NCBI GenBank assembly: GCA_002394305.1
Contig: DGTM01000002.1
Span: forward strand, 1 to 10,387
From: Prevotellaceae bacterium UBA4336
Lineage (GTDB): Bacteria > Bacteroidota > Bacteroidia > Bacteroidales > Bacteroidaceae
Direction: 5' to 3'
Length of the DNA stretch: 10,387 bases
A program made the position numbers and the translations under genes. Of the stretch, positions 1-6,022 are shown piece by piece; within the stretch, counting starts at the first letter, position 1; every line of letters begins with the position of its first letter. The notes under the pieces were generated by a model that was given only the letters and a program-made list of their open reading frames with translations, was not told the origin of the DNA and made no database searches.

Positions 1-22
1 CAGCACGCAGTGCTTTACTTCC

Positions 23-37
23 TGCGCTGAAAGCGCA
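23..37. terminator. small hairpin left of dusB, possible end of an upstream gene
   Basis: TGCGCT, a GAA loop and AGCGCA form a perfect 6-bp stem, followed by the AT-rich stretch TAAATTCCTATTT. A second small hairpin (GCAC-GCA-GTGC) lies at 3-13. Together they could be the terminator of a gene ending just left of the window, since a reading frame open from base 1 stops at 28-30. The T-tract is weak and the upstream gene is not visible, so this is only a suggestion. The rest of 1-101 holds no gene and no consensus promoter; TAACTTCC at 62-69 is a poor -7 match. Confidence 0.25.
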
Positions 38-101
38 TAAATTCCTATTTAACTCCATTTTATAACTTCCGAAACTTATACTGATTCATAATTAAGACTG
101 C

Positions 102-1136
102 GTGAAGATAGGAACTCTTGAACTTGGAGAACGGCCCGTGCTGCTTGCGCCGATGGAGGATGTCACCGACATTGGCTTCCGCCTGCTGTGTCGGCAGATG
201 GGGGCCGCCATGGTGTACTCGGAGTTCGTCTCGAGCGACGCACTCATTCGCATGGTGAACAAAAGTCTGCTCAAGCTGCAGATCTGCCCCGAGGAACGCC
301 CCGTAGCCATACAGATATACGGCAAGGACGCGGACACCATGCGCGAGGCGGCGCGTATCGTTGTGGACCAAGCCCACCCGGACGTGCTTGACATCAACTT
401 CGGATGCCCCGTGAAGAAGGTGGCAGGCAAGGGCGCAGGCGCAGGCATGCTGCAGAACGTGCCCGGCATGCTCAGCATCGCTCGTGCCGTGGTGGACGCC
501 GTTCCCGGCACACCCGTGACGGTCAAGACACGCCTCGCCTGGGACGAGAAGCATCTCCTGCTGCCCGACGGCACGCCCTTCATCGTCGACCTGGCCGAAC
601 GGCTGCAGGACTGCGGCATACAGGCCCTCACCATTCATGGCCGCACCAGGGCGCAGATGTACACCGGCTCTGCCGACTGGACGAACATCGGTCTGGTGAA
701 GTCCAACCCGCGCATGCACATTCCTATCATTGGCAACGGCGACATCACTTCGGCAGAAGAAGCGCAGCAGGCCTTCGAGCGCTATGGCGTGGATGCCGTG
801 ATGATAGGTCGCGCCACCTTTGGCCGCCCGTGGATATTCCATGAGATAAAGCATCCGGAGCAACCCTTCACGCTCGACGAGAAGGTGGACATCCTGCGCC
901 GGCAGGTCGACATCAGCATCGAGCGGGCCTGTCTGAACCCTGCCTACGCCGCCAACGGCAAGAATCCCGAGCTGTGCGGCATCATGCATGTCCGGCGCCA
1001 CCTCGCCGCGACGCCTCTCTTCAAGGGCATCCCCAACTATCGCGAGACGCGCATCGCCATGCTCCGTGCCGAGACTCGCGACGAGGTCTTCGCCTTCATC
1101 GAGAAGTCGAGGCAGATGCTGAAGGCATGCATCTGA
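102..1136 (+). CDS. dusB: tRNA-dihydrouridine synthase, DusB-like
   Basis: This 344-residue protein is a flavin (FMN)-dependent enzyme that reduces uridine to dihydrouridine in the D-loop of tRNA, in the cytosol. Visible family marks, in order, are LLAPMEDVTD near residue 14 (FMN-binding start of the TIM barrel), DINFGCPVKKV with the expected catalytic Cys102, VTVKTRL with Lys142, HGRTRAQMYTG from 179, GNGDI at 211-215 and IGRATFGRPW at 235-244 (phosphate-binding end of the barrel). The spacing matches the DusB branch closely; assignment to DusB rather than another Dus is from memory of E. coli DusB. Length is normal. The start is GTG: it gives the family's usual opening (MKIG..L) and no in-frame ATG exists before residue 18. 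It appears to stand alone, with a hairpin 7 nt after the stop. Confidence 0.93.
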   Translation: MKIGTLELGERPVLLAPMEDVTDIGFRLLCRQMGAAMVYSEFVSSDALIRMVNKSLLKLQICPEERPVAIQIYGKDADTMREAARIVVDQAHPDVLDINFGCPVKKVAGKGAGAGMLQNVPGMLSIARAVVDAVPGTPVTVKTRLAWDEKHLLLPDGTPFIVDLAERLQDCGIQALTIHGRTRAQMYTGSADWTNIGLVKSNPRMHIPIIGNGDITSAEEAQQAFERYGVDAVMIGRATFGRPWIFHEIKHPEQPFTLDEKVDILRRQVDISIERACLNPAYAANGKNPELCGIMHVRRHLAATPLFKGIPNYRETRIAMLRAETRDEVFAFIEKSRQMLKACI

Positions 1137-1143
1137 GGTCTTG

Positions 1144-1165
1144 CCGCGGGCATTGCTTGCCGCGG
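1144..1165. terminator. GC-rich stem-loop after dusB
   Basis: Two CCGCGG blocks (1144-1149 and 1160-1165) can pair, and the stem extends by two pairs if one G is bulged, leaving a TTGCT loop. It lies 7 nt after the dusB stop codon, where a terminator would be expected. There is no T-tract after it, so it may be an mRNA-stabilising or Rho-assisted end instead of an intrinsic terminator. Confidence 0.35.
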
Positions 1166-1209
1166 ATGACACAACTTTCGGTCGGCTCACGCATTTTTCG
1201 CCGTTATTG

Positions 1210-1241
1210 TTTGCAAGGACGAAGAAATAGTCTTACCTTTG
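1210..1241 (+). promoter_or_regulatory. Bacteroidota-type promoter of the 49-residue protein gene
   Basis: TTTG at 1210-1213 and TACCTTTG at 1234-1241 match the Bacteroidota vegetative consensus (-33 TTTG, -7 TAnnTTTG) exactly, with a 20-bp spacer. Transcription would start near 1247-1249, leaving an A-rich leader of about 20 nt before the ATG at 1268. There is no Shine-Dalgarno sequence, as is usual in this phylum. Confidence 0.85.
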
Positions 1242-1267
1242 TGCACAGAAACCAAAACGACACGACT

Positions 1268-1417
1268 ATGGGATTAGGTAGCTACTGGGTCCGAAAGGAC
1301 GACCATACGGGCGAGGCAAAGACCATCAAGCCCTGGGAAGAACAAGTCAGCAACGGAGACAAGCGCTTCCCGGACCCGCACTCACCCGCAGACGCTTCTC
1401 CCTCCGAGGAGGAATAG
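1268..1417 (+). CDS. small protein of unknown function (49 residues)
   Basis: I do not recognise this protein. It begins MGLGSYWVRK, has Trp at 7 and 23, and is strongly hydrophilic with a proline- and acid-rich tail (PHSPADASPSEEE). There is no signal peptide, membrane segment or cysteine, so a soluble cytosolic protein is expected. The ATG at 1268 is chosen because a consensus promoter lies 27 nt upstream (-7 box ends at 1241); the frame is open back into dusB, but that extension would run through the promoter and overlap dusB. It is monocistronic, between dusB and a long inverted repeat. The matching promoter, the short A-rich leader and the clean stop support a real gene; homologues would confirm it. 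Confidence 0.7.
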   Translation: MGLGSYWVRKDDHTGEAKTIKPWEEQVSNGDKRFPDPHSPADASPSEEE

Positions 1418-1435
1418 GTGCCGAACACACAAACC

Positions 1436-1514
1436 GCGAATTGCACGAATCGCACTCATTCGCCTTTATCCGTTTGCCGGATAAGAAGGAACGAGTGCGA
1501 TTCGTGCAATTCGC
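1436..1514. repeat. perfect 22-bp inverted repeat with a nested hairpin, likely bidirectional terminator
   Basis: Bases 1436-1457 are the exact reverse complement of 1493-1514 (22 of 22), and three more pairs continue after one mismatch. The 35-nt centre holds its own hairpin: TTATCCG at 1466-1472 pairs with CGGATAA at 1478-1484. Each arm is built of imperfect 9-nt steps (GAATTGCAC, GAATCGCAC). It lies 18 nt after the stop of the small-protein gene and 60 nt beyond the stop of galM, which runs toward it. That position suits a two-way transcription block, although there is no long T-run. An AT-only palindrome (ATTATATATAAT, 1521-1532) follows. The shape could also be a mobile miniature repeat; genome copy number would decide. 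Confidence 0.75.
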
Positions 1515-1574
1515 TTATATATTATATATAATGTATAGCGAGGCTGATGTCTGCGTTTGTCGGCAGAGCAGCGT

Positions 1575-2747
1575 TTACTTCGTAGTGAACTTATAAATGG
1601 TGTATGTCAGGTAGACCTCTCCGGGACGGAGTGTCGTGCTGGGCCATTCGGGGTGGTTGGGGCTGTCGGGATAGTGCTGTGTCTCGAAGCAGAATGCGCT
1701 GCGACGGGGGTACTTCACGCCCTTCTTGCCGACGAAGCTGCCGTCGAGGAAGTTGCCTGCATAGAACTGGACGCCGGGCTGGTCGGTGAACATCTCCATC
1801 TGGATGCCGCTGTTGGGGTCGTAGAGCGTGCCGAAGCTGCGGGGTGTGGAGGTGACTTCGCCTGCGCCGTTGAGAATCCAGTTGTGGTCGTAGCCATGTC
1901 CGTTCTTGATTTGCTCGTTGCTCTCGTCGTCGATGCGGTCGCCGATGGCCGTGGGGGTGCGGAAGTCGAAGGGAGTGCCTTCTACGCTGAGCACTTCGCC
2001 TGTGACGGCCACGTCGGGGTCAACAGCCGTGAACTGGTCGGCGTCGAGCTGGAGGATTTCGTCGAGGCAGTCCTTGCTGGGGTCGCCGCTGAGGTTGAAG
2101 TAGCAGTGGTTGGTGAGGTTCAGCACGGTGGCCTTGTCGGTTGTGGCGGTGTACATGATCTGCAGGGCGTTGTCGTCGGTGAGGGTGTAAGTCACCTTCA
2201 CGTCGATGTTGCCGGGATATCCGTCCTCACCGTCGGGGCTTGTGGTGGAGAACTCCAGGTTCTGCTCGTCGATGGGGTTAGCCTGCCAGATGCGGTTGTG
2301 GAAGGCGATGGGGCCGCCGCCGTGCAGGCTGTTGGGGCCGTTGTTGATGGGGAGCTGGTAGTTCTCGCCGTCGAGGGTGAACTGGCCTTTGGCGATGCGG
2401 TTGCCGTAGCGTCCGATGAGTGCGCCGAAGTTGCAGCCTTCGGCTCCGTACTTCACGTAGTCAGCGATGTTGTCGTGTCCGAGGCAGACGTCCGTCATGT
2501 TGCCATCCTTGTCGGGCACCATGATGCTGACGATGCGTCCGCCGAAGTTGGTGAAGCATACCTCCATGCCTGCTTCGTTGCGGAGGACATAGAGTGCCGT
2601 AGAGTCGCTGGCAAAGTCAGCGGGGTTGAGACCTGAGAGGGTGAGGCTGTCACCGCTCTGCGTGCCTGCTTCCGTCTTGCTTCCGCAAGCGGTGAGGCAG
2701 AGTCCGGCTGCTATTGCAGCGAGGACGGGGAAGATTTTTTTCTTCAT
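1575..2747 (-). CDS. galM: aldose 1-epimerase (galactose mutarotase), lipoprotein
   Basis: This 390-residue enzyme interconverts the alpha and beta anomers of galactose, glucose or related sugars. Conserved stretches are GRYGNRIAKGQF (112-123), NNGPNSLHGG with His142, LTNHCYFNLSG with His214 (the expected general acid), HGYDHNW with Asp287, and AFCFETQHYPDSPNHPEWP with Glu355 (the expected general base). The N-terminus is a lipoprotein signal: MKKK, a hydrophobic stretch, and the lipobox LTAC with Cys21 as the lipidated residue. The enzyme should therefore be membrane-anchored outside the cytoplasm; inner or outer membrane, inside or surface, is not clear from the GSKTE that follows. Secreted mutarotases are common in Bacteroidales that use glycans. 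It lies 71 nt downstream of the HU-like gene on the same strand, with no visible promoter in the gap, so the two may be co-transcribed. A run of seven A bases covers codons 2-5. Confidence 0.93.
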   Translation of the reverse strand: MKKKIFPVLAAIAAGLCLTACGSKTEAGTQSGDSLTLSGLNPADFASDSTALYVLRNEAGMEVCFTNFGGRIVSIMVPDKDGNMTDVCLGHDNIADYVKYGAEGCNFGALIGRYGNRIAKGQFTLDGENYQLPINNGPNSLHGGGPIAFHNRIWQANPIDEQNLEFSTTSPDGEDGYPGNIDVKVTYTLTDDNALQIMYTATTDKATVLNLTNHCYFNLSGDPSKDCLDEILQLDADQFTAVDPDVAVTGEVLSVEGTPFDFRTPTAIGDRIDDESNEQIKNGHGYDHNWILNGAGEVTSTPRSFGTLYDPNSGIQMEMFTDQPGVQFYAGNFLDGSFVGKKGVKYPRRSAFCFETQHYPDSPNHPEWPSTTLRPGEVYLTYTIYKFTTK

Positions 2748-2818
2748 GTGTTTGGTTTGTTTGTGGTCCCTTCCGCCGGGGGCGGGAGGCGACGGTTGTT
2801 ATGTTATGGTTTGTTTCC
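2748..2818 (-). other. leader between the HU-like gene and galM, with a GC-rich hairpin
   Basis: This 71-nt gap separates two co-directional genes. On the transcribed strand CCGCC, a CCC loop and GGCGG form a short GC stem (in 2770-2790). No T-run follows, so it is unlikely to stop transcription fully. No -33/-7 pair of the Bacteroidota type is visible. It may attenuate read-through into galM or mark an mRNA end; this is inference. Confidence 0.3.
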
Positions 2819-3454
2819 TTATTCCTCTGCTGTCTGTGCGGGGAGGTAAAGCTTGGCGCTCTTCTGTCCGCGCGAGATGATGCCGCTCTTGGGGTCGTCG
2901 GCCAGCTGGCGGAGCTCGAGCGATGCCGTGGTGTAGGACAGGCCGGTGAGCTTCACGTAGTCGTAGACGTGCATGAATCCGTTCTTCGCCATGAACTCCC
3001 GTGCCAGGTCGAGCCGCTCGGCGGGGCTGTACTTCGAGCGTGCCAGACGGCGCTCGCCGGCCCGCTCCAGGGTGCAGTTCTGGTTGGTTATCCTGACGAG
3101 CTTCTTGTCTGCTCGGTACACGATGCCCGACACCTCCAGGCTCTGTGCGTTGCGCTTCTTCTCGTCCTTCTCGAAGTTGTCGAGCTCCTTGGTCTCCTTC
3201 ACGCCGAGCTTGGTGCTGAAGGTGCCCAGCCCGTCGATGGTCACGGAGTAGCCGTCGGCCAGCTGGCGTGCCAGCTCCTCGCTGACGATGGCCAGCGAGC
3301 CCATGATGGCGCTTTGCGGCATGCCGCCGTGCTTGGCGCACTTCTCCATGAATTCCTTCGAGCTGATGTTGCTGAACGTAGCCATACGGTAGTATGCGCC
3401 CGTCTTGCCCTTGCCGCTCAGGTCGGGCATCTCTTTCTTGATGTACTTTGCCAT
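2819..3454 (-). CDS. HU-like DNA-binding protein with a C-terminal helix-turn-helix-like domain
   Basis: This 211-residue protein belongs to the HU-like family widespread in Bacteroidales. Residues 1-130 carry an HU/IHF-type fold: MAKYIKKEMPD, a helical stretch (ISSKEFMEKCAKHG, then SAIMGSLAIVSEELARQL) and the hallmark VTIDGLGTFS at 71-80, corresponding to the HU GFGTF turn. After a basic linker (ERRLARSKYS, 134-143), residues 144-205 look like a winged helix: helices, the TGLSYTTASLELRQL recognition-type segment (170-184), then a beta hairpin (GIISRGQKSAKLYL). The protein probably binds and bends DNA and may act as a regulator. The frame extends 47 codons upstream, but the start at 3454 is chosen because the family starts MAKYIKK and because a promoter and tandem repeats occupy the upstream stretch. 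Those repeats may be its own binding sites. galM follows. Confidence 0.85.
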   Translation of the reverse strand: MAKYIKKEMPDLSGKGKTGAYYRMATFSNISSKEFMEKCAKHGGMPQSAIMGSLAIVSEELARQLADGYSVTIDGLGTFSTKLGVKETKELDNFEKDEKKRNAQSLEVSGIVYRADKKLVRITNQNCTLERAGERRLARSKYSPAERLDLAREFMAKNGFMHVYDYVKLTGLSYTTASLELRQLADDPKSGIISRGQKSAKLYLPAQTAEE

Positions 3455-3495
3455 TTTTCCGTTCTTTATTATATAAAATATGTCACTCCCGTCTG

Positions 3496-3526
3496 CAAAG
3501 TTACGAAATCCCTGCGACAAAACAAA
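3496..3526 (-). promoter_or_regulatory. Bacteroidota-type promoter of the HU-like gene
   Basis: Read on the minus strand, TTTG (3526-3523) is followed after 19 bp by TAACTTTG (3503-3496), a full match to the phylum consensus. Transcription would begin near 3489-3490 and give a leader of about 35 nt before the ATG at 3454. The -33 box lies 9 bp from the edge of the 21-bp repeat array, a position suited to control by a bound protein. Confidence 0.85.
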
Positions 3527-3535
3527 ATCTAAAGC

Positions 3536-3619
3536 ACTAAAATATATTTCCAAACCACTAAAATATATTTCCAAGCCTTTGAAATATATTTCCAAGCCAC
3601 TGAAAAAGTTTTATGCCGA
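3536..3619 (-). repeat. array of four 21-bp repeats upstream of the HU-like gene, candidate operator
   Basis: Copies lie at 3536-3556, 3557-3577, 3578-3598 and a decayed one at 3599-3619. On the plus strand each good copy reads ACTAAAATATATTTCC then AAACC or AAGCC, with TTTG replacing ACTA in copy three. Each has an AAATATATTT palindrome at its centre; copy three extends it to GAAATATATTTC. A 21-bp period is two helical turns, so the AT cores face the same side of the DNA. The array sits just upstream of the -33 box. HU/IHF-type proteins prefer bendable AT tracts, so autoregulation by the adjacent gene is a reasonable inference, though not shown. Confidence 0.8.
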
Positions 3620-3727
3620 GGGGCGAGGAATTTTATGGCCTGCGGTGAGGGAATTCTGAGCCCTTGATATGATTTTTAGCCAAGCCTAAAGGAAATTTAC
3701 ACAAAACAAAAAAAATTCGGGCAAATT

Positions 3728-3759
3728 GTTGTTTTGAATCAGATTTTATGCTAACTTTG
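3728..3759 (+). promoter_or_regulatory. Bacteroidota-type promoter of the fasciclin lipoprotein gene
   Basis: TAACTTTG at 3752-3759 is a full -7 match. The best -33 box at correct spacing (20 bp) is GTTG at 3728-3731, one base off consensus, within TTGTTGTTTTG. Transcription would start near 3766, leaving about 33 nt of A-rich leader (AAAAAGGAGTAAAACAAACC) before the ATG at 3799. The region 3620-3725 between this promoter and the repeat array is AT-rich; I see no gene or clear site in it. Confidence 0.75.
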
Positions 3760-3798
3760 TGGCATACTTTGCATGAAAAAGGAGTAAAACAAACCACA

Positions 3799-5940
3799 AT
3801 GATACGCATCAAGACCTCTTTTAAGCTTTTCCTCGCCGCCCTCGCCATCGGCTGCGTCTGCGGATGCACGGAAAACATCGACACCTCGTCACGCTATGTC
3901 TTCACGGAGGAGACCATCCTCAGCTACCTGGAGAAGCACGAAGCCTACAGCTCCTACGTGGACCTGCTGCGCAAGGTGGACGTCAGCAGAATCAGCGGTT
4001 CGAAGGTCAGCCAGCTGCTCAGCGCACGCGGCGTCTTCACCGTCTTTGCCCCGACCAACGAAGCCATCCAGACATACCTGGAGAGCCTGGTGGAGGAAGG
4101 GCTCATCACGGAACCCTCGTGGGACGCCTTCCCCAACCAGCATAAGCTCGACTCCATCCGCAAGGTCATCGTCTTCAACAGCATCATCAACGGCGGAGAC
4201 GAGCCCGAGGCATTCTACTACACCTACGACTTCCCGGAGAAGAGCGGCGACGAGTTCATCCTGGCTAACCTCAACGACGAGAAGCTCTCCGTGCGCTACG
4301 TTGACAAAGAGCCCGACAGCATCTACATCAACAAGGACTGCCCCATCAGCAGCACCGAGCGCGACATCCTCTCCATCAACGGCATCATACACCAGATAGG
4401 CAAAGTCATCGCGCCCAAGAACATCACAGCCACCAAGTACATACAGGAATGCCTCGACGAAAAGAAGGGCGACTTCCTGGCATGCTTCCGCGTCATACAG
4501 GCCTGCGGACTGCTCGACACGCTCAACGCCGTGCGCGACGAACGCTACGAGGAGCTCTACCAGACAGGCCAGATTCCCAACCTCGTCGGCATGACAAGCT
4601 ACGGCTTTGCCGAAGGCGAGATAGGCTACGCACCCAAGCACAGGCTCTACGGCTTCACCATCTTCGCCGAGCCCGACGACTTCTGGCGAAGCGAAGGCAT
4701 CGACCCCCAAGACCCCGACCTGCTCAAGAAGCTCATGCAGTGGATTATCGACAATCACCAGTACAGCGAAGACGACAAGTTCACGACCGACGAAAACTAC
4801 GAGAGCGAAGACAACCTGCTCTACCAGTGGATTACCTACCACATCCTGCCCATGCGCATCCCGAAAGGCAAGCTCGTCTTCCACTTCAACGAGTACGGCT
4901 ACAACCTGAGCAAGCCGCTCACCTACTCCATCCCCGTCTATGAGTTCTACACCACGATGGGCAAGCGCCGCCTCTTCAAGCTCACCGAAAGCGGAGCCAG
5001 CAACGGCGTCTACATCAACCGCTTCCCCATCACCGACAACGGACGGCAAGGCACAGGCGAGGAAATAGGCTGCAAGCCCGATAAGGTGGGCGCCCTCGTC
5101 GACGCAGACTCGCCCAAGGCTATCCTCGAAGACATGACCAACTGCATCGTCTACCCCATCGACGCACCCATCTCCTACAACGACAACGTGCGCGACGACC
5201 TGCAGCGCAACCGCATCCGCTTCGACGGCATGAGCCTCTTCCCCGAAGCCATGAACAACGACATCCGACTGAAGAAAGCCACCGGAGAAGACGCCAAGCA
5301 CGTCTACATCCCCAACACCGTGCGCACGTACAACTACTTCGAGAACATGCAGCAGAACGCCGACATGAACTTCGTCTACTACAACGCATGGAACGACGAC
5401 TGGTGCAACCTGCATCGCGACGAGATGAAAGCCGTCGGACGCTTCGACGTCACCTTCAAGCTCCCGCCCGTACCGCGCCGCGGAACCTACGAAGTGCGCT
5501 ACAAAGTGCTTGCCAACGGCAACCGAGGCATCGCACAGATATACTTCGGAACCAACCCCGACCAGCTCCCCGTCACAGGCATCCCCCTGGACCTGACAAA
5601 AGACTGCCGCAACGCCCTCACGGCTCAGGAAGTGGGATGGGTTGTGGATGACCCCAACGACGACGACGCCAACGCCGAACACGACAAGAACATGCGCAAC
5701 AACGGCTACATGAAAGGCCCGAAGTCCATCAACTCGAACGACGGAACCGAACGCGACTACAACGACCGCGAGAACATCCGTCACATCTTCGTCCGACAGA
5801 CTCTCGACCCCAACGAAACGTACTACATCCGACTCAAGTCTGTGCTCGACTCGGAAAAGAAGGAGTTCTACATGGACTTCATCGAATACTGCGCAAAGGA
5901 AATCTACGACAATCCCAACGAACCGGAGGACATCTGGTAA
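3799..5940 (+). CDS. fasciclin (FAS1) domain lipoprotein
   Basis: This 713-residue protein is probably anchored in the outer membrane. The signal runs to a lipobox-like VCGC, with Cys23 the likely lipid site; TENID follows, and acidic residues there are compatible with surface export in Bacteroidota (inference). Residues 36-204 form a FAS1 domain, with the hallmark FTVFAPTNEAI (80-90) and the closing INGIIHQIGKVI (193-204). Residues 210-460 look like a second, diverged FAS1 copy (FTIFAEPDDFW 286-296; NCIVYPIDAPI 448-458). Residues 547-713 look like a beta-sandwich: FDVTFKLPP, YEVRYKVLANG, IAQIYFG, and the end FYMDFIEYCAKEIYD. FAS1 proteins serve in adhesion or glycan binding; no substrate can be named. 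The frame opens at 3748, but that ATG lies within the promoter, and only the ATG at 3799 gives an N-terminal signal. No SusC/SusD pair is adjacent, unlike many relatives. Confidence 0.85.
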   Translation: MIRIKTSFKLFLAALAIGCVCGCTENIDTSSRYVFTEETILSYLEKHEAYSSYVDLLRKVDVSRISGSKVSQLLSARGVFTVFAPTNEAIQTYLESLVEEGLITEPSWDAFPNQHKLDSIRKVIVFNSIINGGDEPEAFYYTYDFPEKSGDEFILANLNDEKLSVRYVDKEPDSIYINKDCPISSTERDILSINGIIHQIGKVIAPKNITATKYIQECLDEKKGDFLACFRVIQACGLLDTLNAVRDERYEELYQTGQIPNLVGMTSYGFAEGEIGYAPKHRLYGFTIFAEPDDFWRSEGIDPQDPDLLKKLMQWIIDNHQYSEDDKFTTDENYESEDNLLYQWITYHILPMRIPKGKLVFHFNEYGYNLSKPLTYSIPVYEFYTTMGKRRLFKLTESGASNGVYINRFPITDNGRQGTGEEIGCKPDKVGALVDADSPKAILEDMTNCIVYPIDAPISYNDNVRDDLQRNRIRFDGMSLFPEAMNNDIRLKKATGEDAKHVYIPNTVRTYNYFENMQQNADMNFVYYNAWNDDWCNLHRDEMKAVGRFDVTFKLPPVPRRGTYEVRYKVLANGNRGIAQIYFGTNPDQLPVTGIPLDLTKDCRNALTAQEVGWVVDDPNDDDANAEHDKNMRNNGYMKGPKSINSNDGTERDYNDRENIRHIFVRQTLDPNETYYIRLKSVLDSEKKEFYMDFIEYCAKEIYDNPNEPEDIW

Positions 5941-5950
5941 AGACCCTTCC

Positions 5951-5984
5951 AAGCCTTCCCTCAGAGGGGAGGCTTTTTGTTTTG
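5951..5984 (+). terminator. intrinsic terminator of the fasciclin gene
   Basis: AAGCCTTCCC (5951-5960) pairs with GGGGAGGCTT (5966-5975) over ten pairs, one of them G-T, with loop TCAGA, and TTTTTGTTTTG follows. This is a classic Rho-independent terminator, 10 nt after the stop codon. Its sequence partly resembles the G-rich elements on hrpB (shared TCAGAGGGGA and GAGGCTTTTTG blocks with the copy at 6996-7034), so it may share an origin with them. Confidence 0.88.
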
Positions 5985-5985
5985 T

Positions 5986-6022
5986 CTCTCCCCCCTCAGG
6001 GATGAGTCAGAGGGGGCCTTCT
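5986..6022 (+). repeat. G-rich palindromic element, copy A (overlaps the hrpB 3' end)
   Basis: This copy carries GAGTCAGAGGGGG (6004-6016) followed by CCTTCT, identical over 13 nt to copy B at 8572-8584; both are preceded by a C-rich arm (CTCTCCCCCCTCAGGG here). On the minus strand it encodes the last HrpB residues (RRPPLTHP) and the stop codon. The element thus closes the reading frame. Confidence 0.75.

Noticed and set aside
60..1190. 376-residue open frame on the minus strand opposite dusB
   Set aside because: No motif, and it covers the clear dihydrouridine synthase.
1557..2636. 359-residue open frame on the plus strand opposite galM
   Set aside because: It is Val/Ala/Glu-rich with no domain, while galM on the other strand has all catalytic residues.
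2735..2741. Seven-A run at the start of galM as a phase-variation switch
   Set aside because: Seven bases is short for efficient slippage, and Lys-rich signal peptides commonly use AAA and AAG codons.
2765..2800. Sixth copy of the G-rich palindromic element between the HU-like gene and galM
   Set aside because: It has a C-rich then G-rich order (CCCTTCCGCCGGGGGCGGGA) but no exact block of useful length shared with copies A to E. It fits an ordinary GC hairpin better.
3455..3595. 47-residue N-terminal extension of the HU-like protein
   Set aside because: The stretch is the promoter plus the 21-bp repeats read as codons (recurring EIYF), and the family starts at MAKYIKK.
3536..3619. CRISPR array
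   Set aside because: The 21-bp units are directly adjacent, with no unique spacers and no cas gene. The same applies to the 22-bp units at 10336-10387.
3748..3798. Start of the fasciclin gene at the ATG at 3748
   Set aside because: That ATG lies upstream of the -7 box and would bury the lipoprotein signal behind 17 extra residues. The ATG at 3799 gives a normal signal.
3889..5952. 687-residue open frame on the minus strand opposite the fasciclin gene
   Set aside because: It is made almost wholly of V, D, E, L, A and G, as expected opposite a GC-rich gene with C-ending codons, and has no domain. The plus frame has FAS1 motifs, a signal, a promoter and a terminator.
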